Made by a program: the position numbers and the translations under genes. A stretch of 64,000 nt of DNA from Lamellibrachia satsuma (taxonomy: Eukaryota; Annelida; Polychaeta; Sabellida; Siboglinidae). This document shows, one piece after another, positions 50,345-60,050 of this stretch. The notes below the pieces were generated by a model that had not been told where the DNA came from, made no database searches, and saw nothing but the letters and a program-made list of their open reading frames with translations. Each line of letters begins with the position of its first letter. The first letter of the stretch is position 1. The stretch spans positions 5,359,252 to 5,423,251 of the forward strand of contig BSQZ01000009.1 of NCBI GenBank assembly GCA_033239005.1. Direction: 5' to 3'.

Positions 50345-50620
50345 TAGGCAGACTTCCGACAAAACCTAGTGGATTTTGATTGATCTAGGTATATTTCGGA
50401 GCCCGATAGACGACGACACTAGATCGGCATACGATAGGCAAAAATTTTCGCCCCGCTCTTCGTCTCTGGTAGGAACAGCCAGATAGAAAAACATTGTACG
50501 GCGATTGACTTTGCCTAGGCATACGAATGCTATAGGCCGGTTAAGCAATGCAAATAGTATACATATTTATATATCGTCATACAGGATTTAAAGTAAAACA
50601 TGCAGATTTTTAAAAAATGT
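50345..50620 (+). repeat. Dispersed repeat 'R1', longest copy
   Basis: CTAGGCAGACTTCCGACAAA, TATATTTCGGAGCCCGATAG, GGCATACGATAGGCAAAAAT and AAGTAAAACATGCAGATTTT follow the block order at 16835-17040, with about 100 bp of additional sequence in the middle. It may be closer to full length. Confidence 0.6.
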
Positions 50621-50810
50621 GGCAAATGGTAACGTTCGGGTTTTGTGCATTTTAATATAATCACCCGTTGATGCTGAACTGTGGATCGTGTTTTGCGCTA
50701 TCACTGACTCTAACATTGTTGACAACATTGTTTTGGCGTCAGGATTTGGTAATCAAGTTTTCGGGGTAACCTTGGTTATCCAAGTTCAGGGATGTGGCGC
50801 CAGCGTTTGT

Positions 50811-50852
50811 CGCACGCACGCACACACGCACGCACGCACGCACGCACACACA
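50811..50852 (+). repeat. (CGCA)n microsatellite
   Basis: CGCACGCACG with CA-rich interruptions. Same tetranucleotide as the tracts at 8389, 10111 and 52183. Confidence 0.9.
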
Positions 50853-51560
50853 CCATAGCCTGGAGTCAGAGTGTAGGTTCCGTTGGGACTGAAATTATAA
50901 TAATATTATATGCACCTGGATTAGGCTCTCATCCGGGGATTTGGTGAGCCCACGAAGGCGAGCGATTGTCGGGTAAGCGAGACTACTCTCGAGGCTGAAT
51001 CAGTGAATGACTGTGCAAGAAAAATTGGACAGAGTCTGAGACTGAGGATCAGAGACCATTATCCTTGGCATACTAGGCCTATCAGGCTGAACAATGCCAC
51101 ATCAAAACATCACATGGTACATCACCAACCTCAAGCACACGAGAGTGTGGATTGTTATGACAGAGATAGACACCACCACCAGGAAGGATATAGCGTGGAC
51201 GACATTTCGTTCTCCAAAGCCTAGAAATCTCTTCCAAAAATGTTTTGTCCAAAAATTAATGCACAACTATGCGGTAGGTGGCAGGACCATCAGCTAAAGG
51301 CTGAAGCGAATCTAGAATAAAAGATTGGCGACTACTTTTTCAGTTGGCAACTGAAATGTAGTCGTTATATGTATGTTCTCCATGAAAAGTTGGCAACAGT
51401 TTTTGTGGTCATCTGCCGTTTGAAAAAATGGTCGGCCGATAGGCAGTTGCCAAGTATTTGTCGGCAGACAAACTGTTGGCGACTAAAAGTTGGTATGCGT
51501 CTGGCGGGCTTTGGTTGCAGGTATTGTATTATTGCCAGGTGAATTGTTGGGCGCGGCGGC
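50853..51560 (+). other. Intergenic DNA, no gene recognised
   Basis: A frame of 73 codons at 51003-51224 (rich in His and Arg) resembles no family I know and is probably chance or old repeat coding. From 51300 the sequence carries several TTGGCGACTA/GTTGGCAACT words in both orientations (51326, 51344, 51391, 51443 and 51476), a degenerate repeat. Confidence 0.4.
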
Positions 51561-51795
51561 TGTGGTAGCTCGTCAGACTTTCGGTCGAGAGACCCAGGGT
51601 TCGAAACGACATGCTGCCGTTTCGAAACTTGGGCAATTTCGTTCATTCCACATTGCCTCCGTCTTTCGGGAGTGACACTAATAGCCGTTGCTCCTTTCTA
51701 TTCCAGGGGAGTCAATGATCCCACGCAGGGAAATGAAACAAAATCTGCCGTGGACTCAGTAACTAATTTGAAAAGGATACTCTGAAATAAACCAT
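51561..51795 (+). mobile_element. tRNA-derived SINE, best-preserved copy
   Basis: The head has a TGTGGTAGCTCGTCAGACTT A-box-like segment and GGTTCGAAAC (51598-51607), an excellent RNA polymerase III B box. Conserved blocks follow: TTTCGAAACTTGGGCAATTT, CGTTCATTCCACATTGCC, TCTTTCGGGAGTGACACTAA, then CCGTTGCTCCTTTCTATTCC, AGGGGAGTCAATGATCCCAC and CTGCCGTGGACTCAGTAACT. This copy lacks about 20 bp (CTGGTGTGTATGC) present at 58.1 kb. No long A tail. Confidence 0.85.
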
Positions 51796-52182
51796 CAGTC
51801 ATGTTACTGCGTCCTCGGACTTGTTGGAACTGAAATAAATCAATAAACACCGCCCGTGACTCCAAGGTTGACGCAGACGGCTCTAACGCAATCACATACC
51901 CCGGGCGCATTGTTGCACGTTGTTTACTGTAGTCATGGTTGAACGCCCCAGTTGGGGCGTAGTTCCTTCTGGACAACAAAATCATCTCGTCTATTACGTG
52001 TCGTGAAGCGAAGGCTGAGCATGTCATTTTAAAACACCTCCCGGGTCCGTCACAGTGAGAACGAGTCCGGGATTCTCACTCGTACGCTGAAGGGCTGGGA
52101 CGCCAACAGCGTTTTATAACTCGATCCATGCACTATACAGGCCCTACATATAAACATATATACACGTGCATACACTTAAATT
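51796..52182. other. CpG-richer intergenic DNA
   Basis: From here to about 55 kb CpG dinucleotides are clearly more frequent than in the ARHGAP39 introns. No exon recognised. A 109-codon frame on the - strand at 51698-52027 overlaps the SINE tail and has no known domain. Confidence 0.4.
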
Positions 52183-52186
52183 CACA

Positions 52187-52230
<44 letters not shown>

Positions 52231-52246
52231 CGAACGCACGAACGCA

Positions 52247-52301
<55 letters not shown>

Positions 52302-52305
52302 ACAC
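52183..52305 (+). repeat. (CGCA)n(CA)n compound microsatellite, about 120 bp
   Basis: About 20 CGCA units with two AACG interruptions pass into about 18 CA units. It is the longest microsatellite of the window and a candidate Z-DNA former, ending about 130 bp upstream of the promoter-like cluster. Confidence 0.97.
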
Positions 52306-52430
52306 GTTTCAATTGTTTTCGCCAAAATACTTGCATAATAGAAATTCTACAAACGGTGCTTGGCGTAGCAATACAAATGACGGCGGGATTTTCGTAAATG
52401 ACGTTTCGGATACCTTGAGAAGCAACGTTT

Positions 52431-52725
52431 TCATTGGATAGCGGTTTCCATTGACTTCGTTGACGTCATCACGTGACGATTTCGTAGCGATAGAACTTTG
52501 TGGGCGGTGGGGGGGGGGACGACACAAGTCTCACAGTGAAGCCGGATGTTGCGACATTGCAGAGAACGAAGGCACGCTAAAGTCGCATTTCGACAGGCTC
52601 ACAGCGGTTCCAGAATCAACTCCCAGCGACACCGCTACACCTCGCCCGCGACAAGCGCTGAGCGTAAACATTTCTACGTCGTCTTCAGCCGCAACAGACG
52701 ATTGCACGGTTACCGGAAGTGACGC
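52431..52725 (+). promoter_or_regulatory. Promoter-like cluster: CCAAT, CRE, E-box, GC box, ETS site
   Basis: Inverted CCAAT box (ATTGG) at 52433, palindromic CRE TGACGTCA at 52461-52468, abutting palindromic E-box TCACGTGA at 52469-52476, GC box GGGCGG at 52502-52507, and ACCGGAAGT (ETS class) at 52712-52720. Another ACCGGAAGTA lies at 52917-52926. This combination within 300 bp of CpG-rich DNA is typical of a TATA-less, broadly active promoter. Direction is inferred as + from the splice donor at 52797. A divergent promoter is possible. Confidence 0.5.
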
Positions 52726-52796
52726 GTGAAGGCACTGCACGGTTGGGTGTCCTGCTATCAAGACTGTCCGTCGAGAGGGATGCCCACATTTCCGAG
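52520..52796 (+). other. Candidate non-coding first exon of an unidentified gene
   Basis: A perfect consensus donor (GAG|GTAAGT) at 52796/52797 follows the promoter-like cluster. The longest + frame across the segment closes at 52729, so the exon end would be 5' UTR. The start is not defined; 52520 is only a nominal boundary after the GC box. The partner exon is not established; 53656-53757 is one possibility. Confidence 0.35.
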
Positions 52797-52968
52797 GTAA
52801 GTTTGCATAAGGTCGTATTTGTTAATTACTGATTTATAATTGGCAGATTGTAAACATAAACCTATATACTATTTCGAGCGTTCAAGGTAACAATGATATG
52901 ATGGCATCTGCAGGTAACCGGAAGTAATTTCAAACGGCGATTGACTACAACGATTGATGGTCTTGCCT

Positions 52969-53357
52969 TTCAGGTGCCTCACGTGTGCTTCTGGACCGAT
53001 CGCTGTTGCCGCTGTAGACGACACAAACCTTTCAGGTGCCTCACGTGTGCTTCTGGACCGACCGATCCTGTTGCCGCTGTAGACGACACAAACCTTTCAG
53101 GTGCCTCACGTGTGCTTCTGGACCGACCGATCCTGTTGCCGCTGTAGACGACACAAACCTTTCAGGTGCCTCACGTGTGCTTCTGGACCGACCGATCGCT
53201 GTTGCCGCTGTAGACGACACAAACCTTTCAGGTGCCTCACGTGTGCTTCTGGACCGACCGATCGCTGTTGCCGCTGTAGACGACACAAACCTTTCAGGTG
53301 CCTCACGTGTGCTTCTGGACCGACCGATCCTGTTGCCGCTGTAGACGACACAAACCA
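52969..53357 (+). repeat. Six-copy satellite, 62-66 bp unit, each with a CACGTG E-box
   Basis: Units start TTCAGGTGCCTCACGTGTGC at 52969, 53031, 53096, 53161, 53227 and 53293, then CTTCTGGACCGACCGATC and TGTTGCCGCTGTAGACGACA. Unit lengths are 62, 65, 65, 66, 66 and about 65. Length changes come from CCTG against GCTG at the centre and a missing ACCG in the first unit. Each contains the palindromic E-box CACGTG and, at the junction, a CCTTTCAG|GTG that resembles a splice acceptor. It lies about 250 bp after the promoter-like cluster. Confidence 0.95.
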
Positions 53358-53655
53358 TACCGTTTGCACTAAATTTTAGGTTTAATGTCTTTACACTTTT
53401 TCGTTTTGTGACGAGGAGTTGCCGCCGGGGGACCGGGGAACTTCCGGGGAGATAAACTATACGGTATACCGTACGTTCATAAAATAAATTGTGGTGAACG
53501 TGATGACGAGATGGTCTTTTTACGATAGTTAAAAAAATATTTATGTTATGCGTTTATAACATATCCAGACTGTGGTGACTGTGGTGAACGTGATGACGAG
53601 TTAATTTTATTCTATTTTTATATGTATTTATGTTATGCTTGTAACATTTGCTCAG

Positions 53656-53757
53656 CCTAGTTCGCGTTTCTGAGGAATCCGGATGTGAGTGACACGATCG
53701 AGTTCTGTTGTTTGAGAAATGTCGCCCAAGGCACGCGACGTTGACGCAAACAGACAG
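53656..53757 (+). CDS. Weak candidate exon with ATG (MSPKARDVDANRQ)
   Basis: An acceptor-like AACATTTGCTCAG ends at 53655 and a donor CAG|GTGAAC lies at 53757/53758. The first ATG (53719) opens MSPKARDVDANRQ and the exon would end in phase 0. CpG-rich sequence and an open frame that continues 86 codons beyond the donor (to 54018) leave open either a spliced or an unspliced reading. No homology recognised. It could be the second exon of a gene starting at 52.5 kb, or chance. Confidence 0.25.
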
Positions 53758-54517
53758 GTGAACGTCGCGAAAGGCCAGTCGTTGACTTTGATCGAGGCGG
53801 ATGTTCTTCAACTGACGATGTCTTCGGAAACATCAATCGTGGACGCAGATAAGAAGAACGTTCACGGACGTTCGATTACGAAACAAAGCTATGAACAATA
53901 CGTTGTCACGGTGACTAATATATTGGTGTTCGAACAATGCATCACGAAGACTTTATGTTATGGTTTTCATCACAAAAACGTCCTAATTGTACATCTATTC
54001 ATGATTATTGTCAAGTAACTTTAGTTATATACGCATAAGAATGATTACAGACTTGAAATGTGGGATTATTGCGTGTGTTTACTGTATTTTAATAATGTTC
54101 CTACTAGCCTCGAAAAGGTACTGTATAGCAAACTGGAAGAATAGGCGAGCCTGCTTGCCTAGGTTCGCTGTGGCACATGAGTAAGAATGGACCAATTTAA
54201 AGTCACAGTTCGTAATAGGTCTATGGCATTTAGCCACGCAGCAGCTTATTGTTCTTCATAAACGCCCATACAGTGCCAGTCGTAATTGTACACGAACACG
54301 TCCACCGCCTTCGAAAGAGGCACACAGGCGCCCGGTGAATCGACATCTCGTTTCAGTGAAGGTAATTTCAGATAGAACTGTTATGTTCGATCGCGTTATC
54401 GCGCGCTTCACTGTTTGTTAGCTCGGTAATACGAATGGTAAATTGACACATTTTACTGGTTAGCGGCATTTGTTGACGCACAAACACGTTGGGCTACCGC
54501 AACAATCATGCGGCCAA

Positions 54518-54531
54518 TCGCTAGGTGGCGC
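54518..54531 (+). promoter_or_regulatory. CTCF-like motif (CGCTAGGTGGCGCA)
   Basis: Fits the CTCF core except at the first A. It sits next to a GGCCAAT word at 54512. Weak evidence alone. Confidence 0.2.
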
Positions 54532-55694
54532 AACAGTTTATTCTCAATTGGATCTTCCGCGGCCGATCTCGATCCTGCATATATTTGTGGGCATAGCCTC
54601 AGTGCGGACTCCTACGGTTTACCCGTGAGAAAGAGCTGGCACGTCATCTGCATGACGTATGCACACCCATACACATGAATGCACGCACATGGGCGCCGGA
54701 ATTCGGGGGGGGGGGCAATACTTTGAGTGAGGGCTCGAGCATACCTTTTAGCTTCCCCACTGGACGTTTATAGTCTTACGGGTTCGTTTGCAATCTTAGG
54801 GATTATTGTTGCCTCCCCAGAATTTCCATCCGTGACCACACCCAAACGCTCGCACTGAATAACCTCCCCACCCGGTCACTGAGCCACCCATCCGGTGTAC
54901 CTACTCAACAACACGCCAAAATCCTCATGAATACAAATGACATCACAACGTGGCAACGATGTTTTAATCACAGCTTGACTAAAGGTTCACGGCAACCAGA
55001 CGACGACACATTAACTCTTACGACACTTTCACTGCGGGAACCAGTTGCATGGGTGTGTCCGGGTAACGAGACGACACTGAACAATAAACCGATGAGATCT
55101 TATCGATCACACGCCCTGAAATAAATATAACCAAAACAACAGTGACAGCAACGTAGCTAAATACAACCAAGAACGATAACAATTATTGGTAGAATATTGA
55201 ATTTTAAGCCGAGAGCGCCAACCGTCTCGCAGTGTTCAATCGCCGCTGCCTTGGTTCATTGTCGGTTCATATATACCCAAAGTGGTGGAATTATGCTTTC
55301 ATGTAGTAATCGCACAGTGGCTGAATATTCTCAAGGAAAACCCAATACTTTTCTTTTCAAGTCAATAGCAAATAGTATAGCGTTTTGTGCATGCATATGG
55401 GCTAAATACTGAGCAATGTAAGAATCGTACCGTTCCTTTTAGATGCTTGATTGATGTGTAGGTCAACACGCATTTTCTGAAGCAGGATCTGTGTTTACCT
55501 GATTGCAATCACGTTTCTATAGGTTGATTCTCGAGCACATACAATACTTATGTCGGCACAAACTTTGCACCCGCATCTGTGTGGAATCAGACTGACACAC
55601 CTCGTTGAATAGATACGACACCGATTCAGCGTCACATTACACTGGCAGTTATGTGAGTTAATAATCCGTGTGAGTTATTTACAGCATGATTGAA

Positions 55695-55752
55695 TATAGA
55701 GAAATTGAGATTGCGTTTGAATTAGCCTTGAAGGGTGAAGGGTGCAACGTGT
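55695..55752 (+). repeat. Repeat pair with 56503-56572
   Basis: GAGATTGCGTTTGAATTAGC and GAAGGGTGAAGGGTGCAACG here match GAGGTTGCGTTTTAATGGGC and CAAGGTGAAGGGTGCAACGT at 56510-56570. It is an imperfect direct repeat 0.8 kb apart, type unknown. Confidence 0.5.
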
Positions 55753-57786
55753 ATATAAATACAAACCTTCAATACATTACATGTTTAGCTTGTCCCACCG
55801 TGTGAACAATGGGCCCCTGCATGCGATCGCAATATTGACCTGTATGCGTGAACTTATCAGCGCTGAGATATACCTCTATAATAAATGATTACGTGGAATA
55901 TGTTTCTTTATAATGATAGTTAAAAAGCGTGATGTGTAATATAACGCTAAGTGAGTCGTGGGATATGTGTCAAAATGTTGTGACCGAGTGCCCGACGAAG
56001 TATTTATTAATACGAGCCATGGAGACTATTTCCATTGCAAAATCATGTTATATGATATGCCAAATGCCTCTATAACATATTTACCTGGTTTTAATGAACC
56101 ACGTTTTAAAGATAATTTAACCATTTATCTGTTGATGAACATCAACCTTGTCGAATGGCACATTCACAAACAGCTATCGACAATTTCAAAACCCCGTCGA
56201 CAAAATAGGTCGGGGTCAGGTGTTCATGAGATCACGTCATTGTCATATTTCTAATATATCAATAACGGTATATACCCGTAAAATCACGTTTCCTACGTAT
56301 ACAGTGTAAACATATTCGGTGTGAAATTTTCAAATTAAACAGACAAAGGTGAAACCATATTTTTTATTGCGTTTAATTAAAACACATTTGAATATACAGG
56401 CCACTAAACTTTATATTACTTAAAACATGATTTTATGATAAACACGACCCGACTCTGTATTGTTAATTGTCCGTGAGGAATTAAGCAACATAACTTAACG
56501 TAGAGATGTTGAGGTTGCGTTTTAATGGGCAGGTTTTAATGGGCAGGTCGTGCAAGGTGAAGGGTGCAACGTCTCTGATTTGAACGACTGCCGCTCTCAT
56601 ACCGGATCCTTGGGAAATGGAAATGTTCCTTGATAGGGGCAAAAACGTCATAATTGTTTAAATTCGATGATAAAAAAGTGGTAGCGAACCGTGATTTGAA
56701 AAACATGTTTACACGATAACAAGATCTGCACTTGTGAAAAGTCTTTGGGCCTACCAATGCGCAAAGGTCAGTAATCGTGACGATCATATGCGATTTTGCT
56801 ACAGTCCTCTTTGGGATTTTAAAGGGGGGATTCGGGCGTAAGCAATCATCCGGGATTTAATGGATGATTTATGACAAATGTTACAGTTAAAACATATTAT
56901 CTCAAACAGGGGGGTTCGTTCGAAACCCCCTACCCCCTCCCTTAGGATGGGCATAGGTCAGGACGGTCCAGTGGCATCAAGTCTTGGCCAGTAGTAGCGA
57001 GCGTTGAGGGCTTTGCGATATAAAGCAGAGCAAGTCAGAATGACCAGTGAACAAATATCAGATTAGTTGGTATGAGTTAAACATTTTCAGACTCAATCTG
57101 ACCTTATGAGGTGACAAAACCGACTAGATAAATTATAATTATTGAGCATATATGGTTTTAACTTGAAAATAAGTACATCTGTATGTCTGACGTCACATAA
57201 GCTTCCCCGCTTTCCGCGATACTGCGCATGGCTTTCTGTATCAACCAATAAATTATGAACAAAGAATATAGAGCTTAATGACTACATCCGCATAAAAAGT
57301 GCAACTAAAATACAGTACATTTTTATGTCAAAAATGCGTTAGCTTGCAAATCAACACCTGAACGCACATAGCTGATTTCAGGAATTTAAAACCAAATTGC
57401 AATGTGACCATCAACATTTCTAAAACTTCACGACATCGACTGACACTGCGCTACCAATGTGCTGAACAAGTTTCGTCAAAATCGTACGTCACTATCAAAA
57501 TGCGTCTTCAGATCCGCTTTATAATGCCCCATCCCACAACTAAAGGTCCGACATGTCAAATGTTTCAACCTTGCTGGGAGAACACAGTTATTTATTGGCA
57601 TATAACATCATTTAAATCGACTAACTTTCAAACTGTTGGCATTGCATCCACAAGCTCCTCTGACGTGTACGGTCCCCATTGTGAGAGCGCGGCTGGTGAT
57701 TGACCCCGGGTAGCAGAGGCGGCCCCCATTGTGAGAACTGAAGTGATCGTTCATGCACGGTTGTTGACATGTAGTGTATTAATCAG

Positions 57787-57915
57787 GGCGTGCCTTTGTT
57801 GGGGCGGCCCGGACCGTGGCGGCTGGGCGGTGTCTGCGGAGTGGGACAGTGGCGACGACACGTTCGCAGGCACACACCCGACGAGGACGCTCGACTGGCA
57901 ACAGCGATATGACAG
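57787..57915 (+). CDS. Candidate internal exon of an unidentified gene (129 nt, phase 2-2)
   Basis: A GC-rich island in AT-rich DNA. The acceptor-like GTGTATTAATCAG ends at 57786 (weak pyrimidine tract) and a good donor GACAG|GTGGGT follows at 57915/57916. In the only fully open frame it reads ACLCWGGPDRGGWAVSAEWD, then SGDDTFAGTHPTRTLDWQQR and YD plus a split codon. Length divisible by three with the same phase at both ends fits an internal exon. The acidic W-D-S-G-D-D-T-F and Trp/Arg-rich end look protein-like, but I do not recognise the family. Confidence 0.35.
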
Positions 57916-58002
57916 GTGGGTGCGTCGACTTGTCTTTATACCATCGGTGGTTTATCGTACAAATTCCTTCTTGTTCTTGAGGTCAGCACTAGTCATGTGG
58001 GG

Positions 58003-58215
58003 AACGGTGGTTTTATCGTTAGAGCACCTGACTGTCGAAATTTGGCCAGTTTCGTTCACCCCACTTTGCCTGTGTTTTTCGGAAGATACACTGAAAGCCG
58101 TTGGTCCCTTCTACCTGGTGTGTATGCCAGGGGAAGTAAAAACGATCGGAGGCTAGAAAATTAAAAAACCTGTCGTGGACCCACTAACTCTAGAGAAGTA
58201 AAACTCTAAACATAA
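58003..58215 (+). mobile_element. SINE copy, related to 51.6-kb copy
   Basis: GGTTTTATCGTTAGAGCACC (head), CCAGTTTCGTTCACCCCACT, TTTTTCGGAAGATACACTGA, AAGCCGTTGGTCCCTTCTAC, CTGGTGTGTATGCCAGGGGA, AGTAAAAACGATCGGAGG and CCTGTCGTGGACCCACTAAC. The B-box region is deleted between the head and the TTTCGTTCACC block. The 3' half is the best match to the 5.9-kb and 18.1-kb copies. Confidence 0.8.
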
Positions 58216-58292
58216 ACCACTCATATGTTAGCCAAGGAAAGTAGGAGAATTTGTAACAGTTTCAGACTGGCAAGGATAAGCGTGTACCCACA

Positions 58293-58324
<32 letters not shown>

Positions 58325-58327
58325 TGT
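58293..58327 (+). repeat. (TGCG)n microsatellite
   Basis: About 8.5 TGCG units, complementary in type to the CGCA tracts elsewhere in the window. Confidence 0.95.
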
Positions 58328-59815
58328 GAAAGTAGGGCCTAATCGACTATCACGACATTGGACATTTCAAAATCGACCGCAGTTCGTCTAAGTGAGCGCG
58401 TATGTTTCGATATGCCTTACGTTTAGGAAAACACTGGCATGTTTAACTTCCCTTACACCCGGAGCAGTGTCAATGCATTGCTGGATATGACGAATGGATA
58501 ATTGTCATACTCTCATACTGTGTCTACAATGTTTACTCACATAGAAACCTATATTTAATCAAGCCTACATTTAATGTGTTCGGATTAAATGGCGTACAGG
58601 GAGGGGGGTTGAGCCGTGGATCCGCTACAGTGAACAGTTGCAACACCACTGTCGTGACTAAACACCACATACTGACCCATCGGCTGCTGCCTTTGATGAC
58701 ACGGGCAGAGATAGTTTTCAATCAAGTTTGGCGATAGCGAGATGCCCTTGGGCAGAATGTAGATTTAAAACATTTAGCCCCCGCCCCCGCACGTGTTCCA
58801 GAAGGCATCTAGGAGTGAACAGCACTACCATACTTAGAACATGTCAATAAGTATGTCGATCTTTAGCGTCAATAAATTCCTTTGTATCACAACACGGCCC
58901 ACGCTGTAAAGCGCATTGTAGCTGATTTATAAGTCACTATATGAATGGTGTCTATTATTACCCCGCTTAGAGAAGCACTTCGGGCCAGATAAATTTAAGC
59001 CTATTAAGCGGCTGATTCACATAAACCGCACATTTTAATTCAGCGGTAATAGGGAATGATCCTGTCCCAGCTAATATATTTGATTCTAATAAAAAAGGCT
59101 GATTCTTTTATCCGTGGTTCTGTTAAGCGGAATCCGGTGTATTGCGCACCGGCGCTTCAGATGTTCGTTTATTGTTTTACTTTCTTGTTATCAGGAAAAA
59201 TATCGCTCTTAATGTCAAAAATGCACCAGCTGGTAATAAATGACCTCCGTTATTCGCAAACCCTCCGGACAAACCATGGACCCACCGGTGATTTTAACAA
59301 TGTTTTCAAGAAACTGGCATATAGACGTCTCTGTACAAGTTGGTATGTGCGTCGGCCGTCGTGTTTCTGGTCAAACAACGCGCTGCGATTGTTTGTTGGA
59401 CGTAATGTAGATCCATATGCTGGTTATATTGGCGGTGACAGTTCGACCCGACGGCTTCAAGTGCGAACGTCGCCCGATGTGTTTGCTTTGCCGCGCCCAC
59501 AGTCGTCATTTAGCACTTGTAAGTGTCTCCAAGTGGGCGAATCAGCCTGTCCTGCAAACATGAGTGAGACAAAAACCTGCCAGAGTGGGAATCCTCCCAC
59601 CGATTTTAAGAGTCCACCTCTCACCGATTCCACCTCCCACGTAATTTTGAGGCCAGCCTCCCATATCCCATCACAGTTTTATGACCAACGTCCCATTTCC
59701 TTAAACACCCCTCAATAGTATAGGTCTGTGTGGTGCTTTTATGTCTACAAAAAGTTCGCTTTATCCTAAATATGACCACCCCTTTGGGGAAACCTGGCTA
59801 CTAACGTGAATGTTG
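58328..59815. other. Intergenic DNA with one long frame of unknown status
   Basis: A 220-codon + frame (59056-59718) is the longest in the right flank. Its sequence is mixed, with no domain, signal peptide or conserved motif I recognise and no acceptor or donor pattern that isolates a conserved part, so I treat it as uncertain. A SINE-tail-like GTAAAGCGCATTGTAGCTGA with CACTATATGAATGG lies at 58908-58950. Confidence 0.35.
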
Positions 59816-59818
59816 TAG

Positions 59819-60050
59819 GCATTTGGGTAACATTGGGGTAACATTGGGGTAACATTTGGGTAACATTGGGGTAACATTTGGGGTAACAATGGGGTAATAT
59901 TGGGGTAACATTGGAGTAATATTGGGATAACATTGGGGTAACACTGGGGTAACATTGGGATAACATTGGGGTAACATTTGGGGTAACAATGGGGTAACAT
60001 AGGGATAACATTGGGGTAATATTGGGGTAACATTGTGGTAACATTCAGTG
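59819..60050 (+). repeat. G-rich tandem repeat (GGGGTAACATT), about 19 copies
   Basis: Units of 11-13 bp, mostly GGGGTAACATT or GGGGTAACATTT with GGGATAACATT and GGGGTAATATT variants. Regularly spaced G runs on the + strand separated by loops of 7-9 bases make G-quadruplex formation possible. Three - strand frames read through it as Tyr/Pro/Gln repeats, an artefact of the array. Confidence 0.95.

Larger units (their letters stand above)
53758..57786. other. Intergenic or intronic DNA, no gene recognised
   Basis: Moderately CpG-rich to about 55 kb, then AT-rich. It contains a CTCF-like word at 54518-54531, a poly-G tract (GGGGGGGGGG near 54706) and a repeated GGTGAAGGGTGCAACGT block at 55735-55750 and 56554-56570. 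Frames of 98-99 codons at 55958-56254 and 57404-57703 have no known domain. Confidence 0.4.

Noticed and set aside
51598..51607. GGTTCGAAAC B box as part of a functional tRNA gene
   Set aside because: No cloverleaf can be completed and the segment continues into the conserved SINE body, so it is a SINE head.
52128..52441. His/Arg/Thr repeat proteins (89-91 codons)
   Set aside because: Translation of the CGCA/CA microsatellite.
53036..53379. Cys/Arg-rich frames of 92-105 codons on both strands
   Set aside because: They arise from the 65-bp satellite. Unit lengths of 65 and 66 shift the frame between units, inconsistent with selection for protein.
57731..58156. 141-codon frame as a single-exon gene
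   Set aside because: Its second half runs through the SINE at 58003-58215. Only the GC-rich part at 57787-57915 is kept as a candidate exon.
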